From Winogradskyella forsetii (lineage in GTDB: Bacteria > Bacteroidota > Bacteroidia > Flavobacteriales > Flavobacteriaceae): a DNA stretch of 64,000 bases. Within the stretch, counting starts at the first letter, position 1. Each line of letters begins with the position of its first letter. A program made the translations under genes and the position numbers. Of this stretch, positions 18,326 to 24,672 are shown piece by piece. The notes under the pieces are model-generated. The model did no database searches, was not told the origin of the DNA, and saw only the letters and a program-made list of their open reading frames with translations. Location: assembly GCF_013394595.1 (NCBI RefSeq), contig NZ_CP053348.1:4436501-4500500 (forward strand). Reading direction: 5' to 3'.

Positions 18326-18559
18326 CTATTTCTTAATTTCTTTAAAGTCTAATAATTCAGATAGAGAAACACATAATCTATCTGCTATTTTACCTAAAGT
18401 ATATAGTGTTGGGTTTGTATTTCCAGCCTCAATGCGACTTAAATTTGACTTTTCAATATTACATGCACCAGCTAAATCTTGTTGAGGTATTTTCTTAACT
18501 TCTCTTACCTCTCTAATCCTTTTACCAATAGCAATTTGTAATACTTTTTTGTCTATCAT
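18326..18559 (-). CDS. XRE-family HTH regulator
   Basis: A 77-aa protein, essentially one Cro/CI-type HTH domain: GKRIREVREVKKIPQQDLA, then the recognition region EKSNLSRIEAGNTNPTLYTL. A perfect 10-bp inverted repeat lies 33-60 bp upstream of its start and is the obvious operator, so it probably represses itself and perhaps the rightward genes from 18795. Confidence 0.85.
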   Translation of the reverse strand: MIDKKVLQIAIGKRIREVREVKKIPQQDLAGACNIEKSNLSRIEAGNTNPTLYTLGKIADRLCVSLSELLDFKEIKK

Positions 18560-18591
18560 TTATTAGAAATACTAGATAAACAAAGTTGTTG

Positions 18592-18619
18592 TATATGATA
18601 ATTAGTTGGTTATCATATA
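18592..18619. promoter_or_regulatory. operator for the XRE regulator
   Basis: TATATGATAA (18592-18601) and TTATCATATA (18610-18619) are exact reverse complements separated by 8 bp. A third half-site, TGATAAATC, follows. It lies between the divergent XRE gene and the 18795 gene. Confidence 0.6.
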
Positions 18620-18794
18620 TGATAAATCAATATATTTGAAATATGAAGGACTTATTTAGATAAAAGGAAATTCAAGACTTTTATAGAATAGAAGTATTAG
18701 GTTATTTTGTTTTAATGATAAAGCTATTCATTTATGAATAATTTTGAAGACCCTTATGTAATAATTTTATTTTCAATGAATTAAATAAATTATA

Positions 18795-19178
18795 ATGAAT
18801 GACAAAAGAAATATTAAATCAAAGAATAGACTTAAATATTACATACTAAGTATAGTTATTTCAGTATTCATAAGTAACCTATTAGCTTATAAGTTTAAAA
18901 AACTAACAGATAATGATTATTTGTATAGAGCATTAAGGCAAGATACAAAATGGGAACACGATGCATATTTGGAAATGATTAATGCTAGATATAGTTTTTT
19001 TCATTTAACAACTGTTTTTCAAAATGGAAATTCAATTGAGATTTATAGTTACAACTGGGAGGTCTTTTTTGTGTCTTTATTTATTATGGTAGTAGTACTA
19101 GTAATAATTCATAACACTATATATTATGATAAATTACTTCAATTTATCTATAGAATCAAAAGAACTGACAAAGAGTGA
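18795..19178 (+). CDS. small two-helix membrane protein
   Basis: A 127-aa protein with membrane segments at ~13-31 (YYILSIVISVFISNLLAY) and ~85-105 (VFFVSLFIMVVVLVIIHNT) and a basic C-terminus. No family recognised. Its stop overlaps the frame opening of the following lipoprotein region, so co-transcription is likely. Confidence 0.6.
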   Translation: MNDKRNIKSKNRLKYYILSIVISVFISNLLAYKFKKLTDNDYLYRALRQDTKWEHDAYLEMINARYSFFHLTTVFQNGNSIEIYSYNWEVFFVSLFIMVVVLVIIHNTIYYDKLLQFIYRIKRTDKE

Positions 19179-19243
19179 AATTCAATTTTAGCATTACAAT
19201 AGAACAAAGCATTTCAACTAAATTATTAAATAAAATCAATATT

Positions 19244-19645
19244 ATGAAGCACACAATTTTAGTATTATTAGCAATCTCATTATTTTTTTCTTGTTCAAGT
19301 GATGATGAAAGTAATAATGTTCCAACACCAGATTCAATAAATCAAACTGAATGGGAACATGAAGAAAGTGATAGAGGATATTACATATATTTCTCAGTAG
19401 GGAATGATATGAGAATAAGCCATCCATTTTATGATGTTGGTTCAGAGGAATTTTATAATGAAGATATTGAAGGAGAGTTTATATATGATAAACCTAATGT
19501 TATTTTGAACTTTTTTGGTCAATGTAATAATAGTGGTTTTGTGTTTTCAAGTTGTAATGTAACAGGAACAATAAATGGTAGCACATTAACTATAAATGAC
19601 AATGGAACTAATTATACATTTGAAAATATGTATCCTAATGAATAG
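19244..19645 (+). CDS. small lipoprotein
   Basis: The start is set at the ATG at 19244 because it opens a typical lipoprotein signal (MKHTILVLLAISLFFSCSS) with the lipobox Cys near residue 17; the ORF extends upstream without signal character. The mature part is acidic, with DDESNN after the Cys as in flavobacterial outer-membrane lipoproteins, and ends in a beta-rich domain containing two Cys (FGQCNN and FSSCNV). Function unknown. Confidence 0.7.
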   Translation: MKHTILVLLAISLFFSCSSDDESNNVPTPDSINQTEWEHEESDRGYYIYFSVGNDMRISHPFYDVGSEEFYNEDIEGEFIYDKPNVILNFFGQCNNSGFVFSSCNVTGTINGSTLTINDNGTNYTFENMYPNE

Positions 19646-19756
19646 ACCAATATTTTTAAAAGAGAGAATTAATAAAGTTAAGAGTTTAAAAAAGATAAAT
19701 CTATAAATGATTCTTATAGTTGAAATTATGAGTAGTCTATTAATATTATAATAGTA

Positions 19757-20326
19757 TTGAATCCAATCCTAAAATTTGAATCACTTGCCCTTGATGGTAT
19801 TTACAGAATGTCTAAAATTAAATGGTGGCTTCTGGAATATGATAATGAGTACAAACAAGTTAAAGTAGAAGAATCAAAACGTTTTATGTATTTCATTGAT
19901 GGTAATTGGGTAAGATTACCTGATTATTTTGATTCAAGAACACCAGAAGATAAGTTCTTGAAACTATATGAGGTATTAAGTGAAATTTCAAACCATCATA
20001 GAAATGAAGATTACTTTAAAAATGAATTAGCTATTTATAAAAAGATTCATTTCAATCCAAAAAAAGTAATTGAGTGGTTTACCAAAAATGAAGATTTATG
20101 GCTAAATCAATATTTTATGCTTTCAATATATTGGTTTGGAGATGAAAAAGATGAAATGCATTGCGAAATCAACCTACACTTAAATATAAAACTGGCTAAT
20201 GGTAAATCTGTATTTGTAGATAGAAATGATTTTATTAATACAATAATGTTTACACATCTCTGTAATACACAATATTGGAATTTATTAGAAAGTTCAAATG
20301 TCTCAGAATTAAAAGAATTATTATAA
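19757..20326 (+). CDS. hypothetical 189-aa protein
   Basis: No signal peptide or membrane segment; rich in aromatic residues (KWWLLEYDNEY, NEDLWLNQYFMLSIYWFGDE). The frame opens with TTG at 19757; an ATG at 19808 (MSKIKWWLL) is an equally good start and would give 172 aa. Lies between two lipoprotein genes in the same direction. Not recognised. Confidence 0.5.
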   Translation: MNPILKFESLALDGIYRMSKIKWWLLEYDNEYKQVKVEESKRFMYFIDGNWVRLPDYFDSRTPEDKFLKLYEVLSEISNHHRNEDYFKNELAIYKKIHFNPKKVIEWFTKNEDLWLNQYFMLSIYWFGDEKDEMHCEINLHLNIKLANGKSVFVDRNDFINTIMFTHLCNTQYWNLLESSNVSELKELL

Positions 20327-20345
20327 AAACAAAACATAATCAATT

Positions 20346-20831
20346 ATGAAAAAAACAATTTACACCCTACTCTTTATTACAACAATTTTGTTCAATTGCT
20401 CAAGTGATGATGATTCAAATCAAGGAGATGATATACCAGAATATAGAATTGAGTTTAGTGGAGAAGTTTCAACCCAAATAGATGATTACAACTTCGGTGT
20501 TGAGTTTATAAGTGATGGAACAATAGTTTCAAATAACACTTGGACAGGTAATACAACTCAACTCATTTCTGATTTCAAAGAACTATCAGGAAACACAATA
20601 GGCATTAAACTTGAAGTTGTTGATTTTGTTCCTGATGGTTCAAACAATCCATTAGGAATGAGGTTAAATTCAATTAATGTTAAAATCACTAAACTTTCTG
20701 ATGATACAGTTTTAGTGAATGAAGATTTAGAACCTCTATTTACAAATACGGACTCAAGATATATTGCAACATTAAGTTATAATATACTTAGTGAGGATTT
20801 AGTAATTGAATATGAAACAGATGGTTTCTGA
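20346..20831 (+). CDS. lipoprotein of unknown function
   Basis: A 161-aa protein with a clear lipoprotein signal MKKTIYTLLFITTILFNCSS (Cys near residue 18), an acidic linker DDDSNQGDD and a beta-sandwich-like mature domain. A terminator hairpin follows. It resembles the lipoprotein at 19244 only in general layout. Confidence 0.7.
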   Translation: MKKTIYTLLFITTILFNCSSDDDSNQGDDIPEYRIEFSGEVSTQIDDYNFGVEFISDGTIVSNNTWTGNTTQLISDFKELSGNTIGIKLEVVDFVPDGSNNPLGMRLNSINVKITKLSDDTVLVNEDLEPLFTNTDSRYIATLSYNILSEDLVIEYETDGF

Positions 20832-20852
20832 TAAGATTCCCATTAATAAATA

Positions 20853-20879
20853 GCCACCTCAAAGTAGGTGGTTTTTTTA
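20853..20879 (+). terminator. terminator after the lipoprotein gene
   Basis: CCACCT-CAAAGT-AGGTGG followed by seven T. Confidence 0.8.
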
Positions 20880-20892
20880 TATCCAATAGCTA

Positions 20893-21230
20893 ATGAAAAC
20901 AGATTTTATACCATTTTCAATTGGTCAACAATATGAACATTATGAATTTAAACTTAGTGAGGAAGAAACTATCTTGATAGATAATTATGAGTATGTTGTT
21001 TATAGATGTAATGAAAAGTTATTTGAAAATATAAAAATAAAAGGCTAGTGGATTTATGGCTTTATTATAAAGCAGATATTTGAGCAAAGATTGAATATTT
21101 TATTAAATCTGAAAAAATTAAGAATTTATTGGATTATATTGTACCATCAAAAAGAGAGCATATTATAATTATCAGCTCTTCAAATAATTATATAAAGTGT
21201 TCTATTACTCATATCAAATATTTTAAATAG
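20893..21230 (+). pseudogene. decayed gene at the right end of the element
   Basis: An ATG at 20893 opens a 51-codon frame (MKTDFIPFSIGQQYEHYEF ...) ending at TAG 21046-21048. Coding-like sequence resumes in another frame (VDLWLYYKADI, stop, AKIEYFIKSEKIKNLLDY ... HIKYFK) to TAG at 21228-21230. One frameshift and one stop therefore separate three readable pieces of what was a ~110-aa soluble protein. Family not recognised. Confidence 0.5.
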
Positions 21231-21238
21231 TTCTAGTA

Positions 21239-21263
21239 CAGGTTAAACATAGGTTAAACATTT
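21239..21263 (+). repeat. 25-bp subterminal repeat, right end (probable recombinase arm site)
   Basis: Exact copy, same orientation, of 3349-3373. It lies 110 bp inside the right attachment repeat. A further partial half (GTAAACATTT) follows at about 21276. Confidence 0.7.
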
Positions 21264-21373
21264 TAGTCAATATGTGTAAACATTTGAAATAAAGAGAAAA
21301 TTTAGAATTATTTAAGCTGTTGATAATCAAACAAATGAAAATAAAAGAAATTATTTGATAAGTATATTTAACA

Positions 21374-21453
21374 GACTGTTAATCAGAGGGTCCTTAGTTC
21401 GAGCCTAAGAAGAGGAGCAAACAAAGCCATTACGAAAGTAGTGGCTTTTTTGT
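21374..21453 (+). repeat. right attachment repeat (80 bp), truncated tRNA-Asn plus terminator
   Basis: Identical to 3233-3312. It carries only the tRNA 3' half, so it is not a functional tRNA. It marks the right boundary of the integrated element; the sequence after it is the original chromosomal neighbour of tRNA-Asn. Confidence 0.93.
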
Positions 21454-21512
21454 TTTATCTTTAAAGACCATGAACCATTGCTGTTACATTCTATATTCTG
21501 AAAAACTATCAC

Positions 21513-21520
21513 GATATTAT
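21513..21520. repeat. 8-bp target duplication of the IS, left
   Basis: GATATTAT at 21513-21520 is repeated at 22941-22948 directly outside the two inverted ends of the IS. Confidence 0.85.
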
Positions 21521-21543
21521 GGATCATGCCTAAATGTTGTGTG

Positions 21544-22530
21544 TTAGGCAAAAATTGTTGTTAATCTAAAGAGGAAGAATTCTATGTTTTTGACACCTCT
21601 AAACTGTGCTCTAAAGGCTTTAATTTTGGCATTGAAAGCTTCAGCGGATGCATTAGTACTTCTATTAATAAAATAATTGAGTATCGATCTATAGTTTAGG
21701 GTAATTGTATTTGCAATAGTATTGAAAGCCCTAAATCCTGTAGCCTCTACATCTTTATACCAGTGGGCGAGTTTAGTATAAGCTGTTTGTATAGAAGTAG
21801 CGGTATTAAATATATTCCTAAGTCCTTGTACCAGATTATAAGCTTTTTTAATATCCGGATATTGTTCAAATAAGATTTTAGCTCTAAGGTATTGGTTTTG
21901 AGTCCAGTTGTTAGGCGCTTTATAGAGCAGGTACCTACTTCTGGCAAGGAGTTGCTTTCTGGAGTCTCCATTATTAAATGTTTCAGAGATAAACTCTTTT
22001 TCGATAGTTTTAGCCTGTTTAATTTGGTCATTTTCCATATCTATAGCTTCCCAACGATGTTTTATTCTGATATCTTGCAAAGCTTCTAAAGCTAGTTTTT
22101 GTACATGAAAACGGTCGGTAACCTGTATAGCTTTGGGAAAACACTTTTTAGCAATGAACTTCATAGAGTTGGCCATATCCAAGGTGATCTCTTTAACCTT
22201 ATCTCTTTTTGATTTAGGAATTTTAAGGAGTTGTTCTATAATAGGCTCCACCTTAGTTCCTGCCATAATAGCTACTATAGCTCCTTTCTTGCCTTTAGCT
22301 TTTTTATTGGTGATAATGGTATAGAGTTCACCTTTGGAGAGAGCTGTTTCATCAATGGATAAATACTTGCCCATGTTCTCAGGAAAGACGAGCCACTCTT
22401 TAGCATGTTTCTTGGCTTTCCAGTCTTTAAACTCACTAAGATAATCTCGATACTGCCGCCCGAGCTTCTTACCATTAACGCCATAAAAACGACCAATGGT
22501 ATGACAGTCATTAGCCTTAGTACTGACCAA
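21544..22530 (-). CDS. DDE transposase, catalytic part (ISAon1/ISL3-like)
   Basis: A 328-aa frame. LSIDETALSKGELYTI supplies the first Asp, ITLDMANSMKFIAKKCFP with VTDRFHVQKL the second, and a final Glu lies in STNASAEAFNAKIKAFRAQF, a pattern shared with ISL3-type transposases. It overlaps the upstream frame by 14 bp in the +1 register. The only start nearby is a TTG, so it is probably expressed by frameshifting or coupled translation from the upstream frame. Confidence 0.85.
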   Translation of the reverse strand: MVSTKANDCHTIGRFYGVNGKKLGRQYRDYLSEFKDWKAKKHAKEWLVFPENMGKYLSIDETALSKGELYTIITNKKAKGKKGAIVAIMAGTKVEPIIEQLLKIPKSKRDKVKEITLDMANSMKFIAKKCFPKAIQVTDRFHVQKLALEALQDIRIKHRWEAIDMENDQIKQAKTIEKEFISETFNNGDSRKQLLARSRYLLYKAPNNWTQNQYLRAKILFEQYPDIKKAYNLVQGLRNIFNTATSIQTAYTKLAHWYKDVEATGFRAFNTIANTITLNYRSILNYFINRSTNASAEAFNAKIKAFRAQFRGVKNIEFFLFRLTTIFA

Positions 22531-22870
22531 GTACTTTTAAAAAAGCAGCAAACTCTACGGTCATACGAGTTCCCTGTGCTACTAGATTCCAATCTCTTTG
22601 TACAACTTCTTTGCTGGGTTTATCGAGCCAACGCCGACGCTTTATATGCAAGAATACTTTTTTACCGCGCAAAGGAAAATCTTGAACGGTCACTTGTTTA
22701 TGAAAACCGTGGGCTATAAGGGTACGGCTCTTTTCTTCTTTAGGCGTATCTTTTTTCTCTTCAAAATACAGATGGACAGTATCTTGTTCTATACTATGTC
22801 TAGTGATGTCAAAATGTGAAACTAGTAATTCTGGTAATAGTAACTTGAGCAGGTCTAGGGATAAATTCAA
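22517..22870 (-). CDS. ISAon1-like transposase N-terminal region
   Basis: A 117-aa protein (MNLSLDLLKLLLPELL ... LHIKRRRWLDKPSKEVVQRD) with a basic WLD motif, matching the separate N-terminal frame of ISAon1-type transposases. A TTTTTTAAAAG run lies near its end, close to the overlap with the catalytic frame. Confidence 0.75.
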   Translation of the reverse strand: MNLSLDLLKLLLPELLVSHFDITRHSIEQDTVHLYFEEKKDTPKEEKSRTLIAHGFHKQVTVQDFPLRGKKVFLHIKRRRWLDKPSKEVVQRDWNLVAQGTRMTVEFAAFLKVLGQY

Positions 22871-22940
22871 TGTACGATCTTTTTTTGGGCAAAGATCAAA
22901 TTATTTATCCAACTCACACACAACTTTTGAGATTGATCCG

Positions 22941-22948
22941 ATATTATG
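22941..22948. repeat. 8-bp target duplication of the IS, right
   Basis: GATATTAT, pairing with 21513-21520. Confidence 0.85.
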
Positions 22949-23201
22949 TTGGATATAGTTCTGATTTGGACGTTCGATTAGTATTTCACGAAAATTCAGA
23001 ATCACGAAAATTTACTCACAACGCCAAAGATTGGCAACTCTATTATAAAATTGATTGTACGAGTAAGACACAAGGGAAAGCAATTGAGGCCCATATTAAA
23101 AGAATGAAAAGCAAAACCTATATTGAGAATCTTTTAAAGCATCCTGAGATTACAGCCAAACTGCTGGAGAAATATAATGAGTGATACCAACAGTAAAAAA
23201 A

Positions 23202-23307
23202 GGTTAGAGCACCTGATTGTTAAACTGAGTCCCGAAAGCTTTCGGGATTAGTTCGAGCCTAAGAAGCCGAGTCAAACAAAGCCATTACGAAAGTAGTGGC
23301 TTTTTTG
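23202..23307 (+). repeat. tRNA-Asn-derived repeat with palindrome and terminator (unit junction 2)
   Basis: GTTAGAGCACCTGATTGTTAA resembles the tRNA D/anticodon region. TCCCGAAAGCTTTCGGGA is inserted where the T-arm begins, then TTAGTTCGAGCCTAAGAAGC follows, then the same GAAA-loop terminator as at tRNA-Asn. Not a functional tRNA. Confidence 0.8.
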
Positions 23308-23323
23308 TTTTAAACCGAATGCC

Positions 23324-23610
23324 ATGGGTCATTGCTGTTACATTCTATATTCTGAAAAACTATCAAGATATTATGTTGGATATAGCTCTGATTTGGACGT
23401 TAGATTAGTATTTCACGAAAATTCAGAATCGCGAAAATATACTTACAACGCCAAAGATTGGGAGCTTTTCAGAATATAGACTGCAAGAGCAAAGTACAAT
23501 GTAAGGGAGTTGAAGCTCATATTAAAAGAATGAAAAGCAAAATCTATATTGAGAATCTTCTAAAATATCCTAAGATTACTATCAGGCTGCTTGAAAATTA
23601 CAAAGATTGA
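23324..23610 (+). pseudogene. GIY-YIG gene (copy 2), frameshifted
   Basis: Collinear with copy 3 from MGHCCYILYSEKLS to the stop, but one base shorter: GAGCTTTTCAGAATATAGAC replaces GAGCTTTTCTATAAAATAGAC near 23465. This shifts the frame after the GIY-YIG core. Otherwise nearly identical to copy 3, so the break is recent. Confidence 0.85.
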
Positions 23611-23624
23611 TACCGACGAAAAAA

Positions 23625-23727
23625 GTTTAGGGCATCTGTCTGTTAATCATCGCGATAACTATCGGGATTAGTTCGAGCCTAAGAAGCCGAGTCAAACAAA
23701 GCCATTACGAAAGTAGTGGCTTTTTTG
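23625..23727 (+). repeat. tRNA-Asn-derived repeat with palindrome and terminator (unit junction 3)
   Basis: Same layout as junction 2, but the inserted palindrome is of the other type (CGATAACTATCGGGA). From TTAGTTCGAGCC through the terminator it matches the other junctions. Confidence 0.8.
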
Positions 23728-23743
23728 TTTTAAACCGAATGCC

Positions 23744-24031
23744 ATGGGTCATTGCTGTTACATTCTATATTCTGAAAAACTATCACGATATTATGTTGGA
23801 TATAGCTCTGATTTGGATGTTCGATTAGTATTTCACGAAAATTCAGAATCGCGAAAATATACTTACAACGCCAAAGATAGGGAGCTTTTCTATAAAATAG
23901 ACTGCAAGAGCAAAGTACAAGGTAAGGGAGTTGAAGCTCATATTAAAAGAATGAAAAGCAAAATCTATATTGAGAATCTTCTAAAATATCCTAAGATTAC
24001 TATCAGGCTGCTTGAAAATTATAAAGATTGA
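23744..24031 (+). CDS. GIY-YIG domain protein (copy 3, intact)
   Basis: A 95-aa single-domain protein of the URI/UvrC-N type: CYILYSEKLSRYYVGYSSDL gives the GIY-YIG strands, R26/H30-type residues follow (VRLVFHENS), and EAHIKRMKSK carries the conserved Glu and Lys. Such proteins cleave DNA in homing or repair, and many flavobacterial ones are uncharacterised. It is the only undamaged member of a three-copy tandem array whose units also carry tRNA-Asn fragments, suggesting spread by local duplication. Confidence 0.88.
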   Translation: MGHCCYILYSEKLSRYYVGYSSDLDVRLVFHENSESRKYTYNAKDRELFYKIDCKSKVQGKGVEAHIKRMKSKIYIENLLKYPKITIRLLENYKD

Positions 24032-24047
24032 TGCTGACGAAAAAAAG

Positions 24048-24164
24048 GTTAGAGCATCTGACTGTTAATCATCCCGATAACTATCGGGACGAAAGCTTTC
24101 GGGATTAGTTCGAGCCTAAGAAGCCGAGTCAAACAAAGCCATTACGAAAGTAGTGGCTTTTTTG
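24048..24164 (+). repeat. tRNA-Asn-derived repeat with two palindromes and terminator (unit junction 4)
   Basis: CTGACTGTTAATCA is followed by TCCCGATAACTATCGGGA and CGAAAGCTTTCGGGA back to back, then TTAGTTCGAGCCTAAG and the common terminator. It ends the tandem array. Confidence 0.8.
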
Positions 24165-24176
24165 TGTTTTAGTTAA

Positions 24177-24617
24177 CTAAACACCAATATCCTCATTCCA
24201 AAGTTCAGGACTGTGTTCTATAAAGTCTGTCATCATGGTAATACACTCTTCATTATTTAAAACTATAACTTCGACACCATTAGCTCTTAGATGCGCTTCT
24301 GCTCCCAAAAACGTCTTATTTTCTCCAACAACAACTTTTGGAATTCCGTAGAGCAAAATGGCACCAGAACACATTGGGCAAGGTGAGAGAGTGGTGTAAA
24401 TAACAGATTCTTGATAAATGGTTGCTGGTTGTCTGCCAGCATTTTCTAAGGCATCCATTTCGCCATGCAGCACAACACTTGAATCCTGAACTCTTTTGTT
24501 ATGACCTTGACCCAATATTTTTCCATTATGAACAAGGACACTTCCTATGGGAATACCGCCTTCATTTAATCCTTTTTTTGCCTCGCTGATGGCTAATTTT
24601 AGAAATTTATCGTGCAT
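24177..24617 (-). CDS. cytosine deaminase-like enzyme (yeast FCY1 type)
   Basis: A 146-aa zinc deaminase with H51-x-E53 (LHGEMDALENAGR) and P79-C80-x-x-C83 (LSPCPMCSGAI). The surroundings (TTLSPC.MC.GAI..YGIPKVVVGEN and the C-terminal LWNEDIGV) match fungal-type cytosine deaminase more closely than tRNA adenosine deaminase TadA. Likely converts cytosine to uracil in pyrimidine salvage. Another nucleoside or base substrate is possible. Confidence 0.8.
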   Translation of the reverse strand: MHDKFLKLAISEAKKGLNEGGIPIGSVLVHNGKILGQGHNKRVQDSSVVLHGEMDALENAGRQPATIYQESVIYTTLSPCPMCSGAILLYGIPKVVVGENKTFLGAEAHLRANGVEVIVLNNEECITMMTDFIEHSPELWNEDIGV

Positions 24618-24672
24618 ATTGAAATTGATTATTTACATTATGGCGTTTTTATGCGCTTCAATTGTAGGCAGG

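Larger units (their letters stand above)
3233..21453. mobile_element. 18.1-kb integrative element in tRNA-Asn with a Hachiman-centred defence cargo
   Basis: Perfect 80-bp direct repeats at 3233-3312 and 21374-21453 cover the tRNA-Asn 3' half (from the anticodon arm) plus its terminator. A tyrosine recombinase and an excisionase-like HTH gene lie near the left end, typical of site-specific integration into a tRNA gene. I see no relaxase, coupling protein or type IV secretion genes, so it is a genomic island or a helper-dependent element rather than a self-transmissible one. The RteC-like, ATPase, DUF3871-like and RadC-like genes are typical of Bacteroidota elements. Confidence 0.9.
21521..22940 (-). 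mobile_element. ISAon1-like insertion sequence (1420 bp)
   Basis: The ends are imperfect inverted repeats: left GGATCAtgcctaaatGTTG..., right (reverse complement) GGATCAatctcaaaaGTTG..., both continuing TGTGT-AG. An 8-bp duplication GATATTAT flanks it. Two overlapping leftward frames encode a transposase N-terminal region and a DDE catalytic part, the layout annotated as ISAon1 family in Bacteroidota. It is inserted in a GIY-YIG gene. Confidence 0.88.
21470..23184 (+). pseudogene. GIY-YIG gene (copy 1) split by an insertion sequence
   Basis: The 5' part (21470-21520, MNHCCYILYSEKLSRYY) and the 3' part (from 22941, RYYVGYSSDLDVRLVFHEN ... LLEKYNE) are collinear with the intact copy at 23744-24031. 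An IS of 1420 bp interrupts the codons after the GIY-YIG core Tyr residues. The 3' part differs from copy 3 at several residues (FTHNAKDWQLYY), so it diverged before disruption. Confidence 0.85.

Noticed and set aside
3313..21373. Island as a complete conjugative element
   Set aside because: No relaxase, coupling ATPase or Tra/T4SS gene is visible; remaining genes are accounted for by recombination, defence and small accessory proteins.
24177..24617. Deaminase as TadA
   Set aside because: The motif surroundings (TTLSPC, YGIPKVVVGEN, WNEDIG) fit the fungal-type cytosine deaminase better than TadA.
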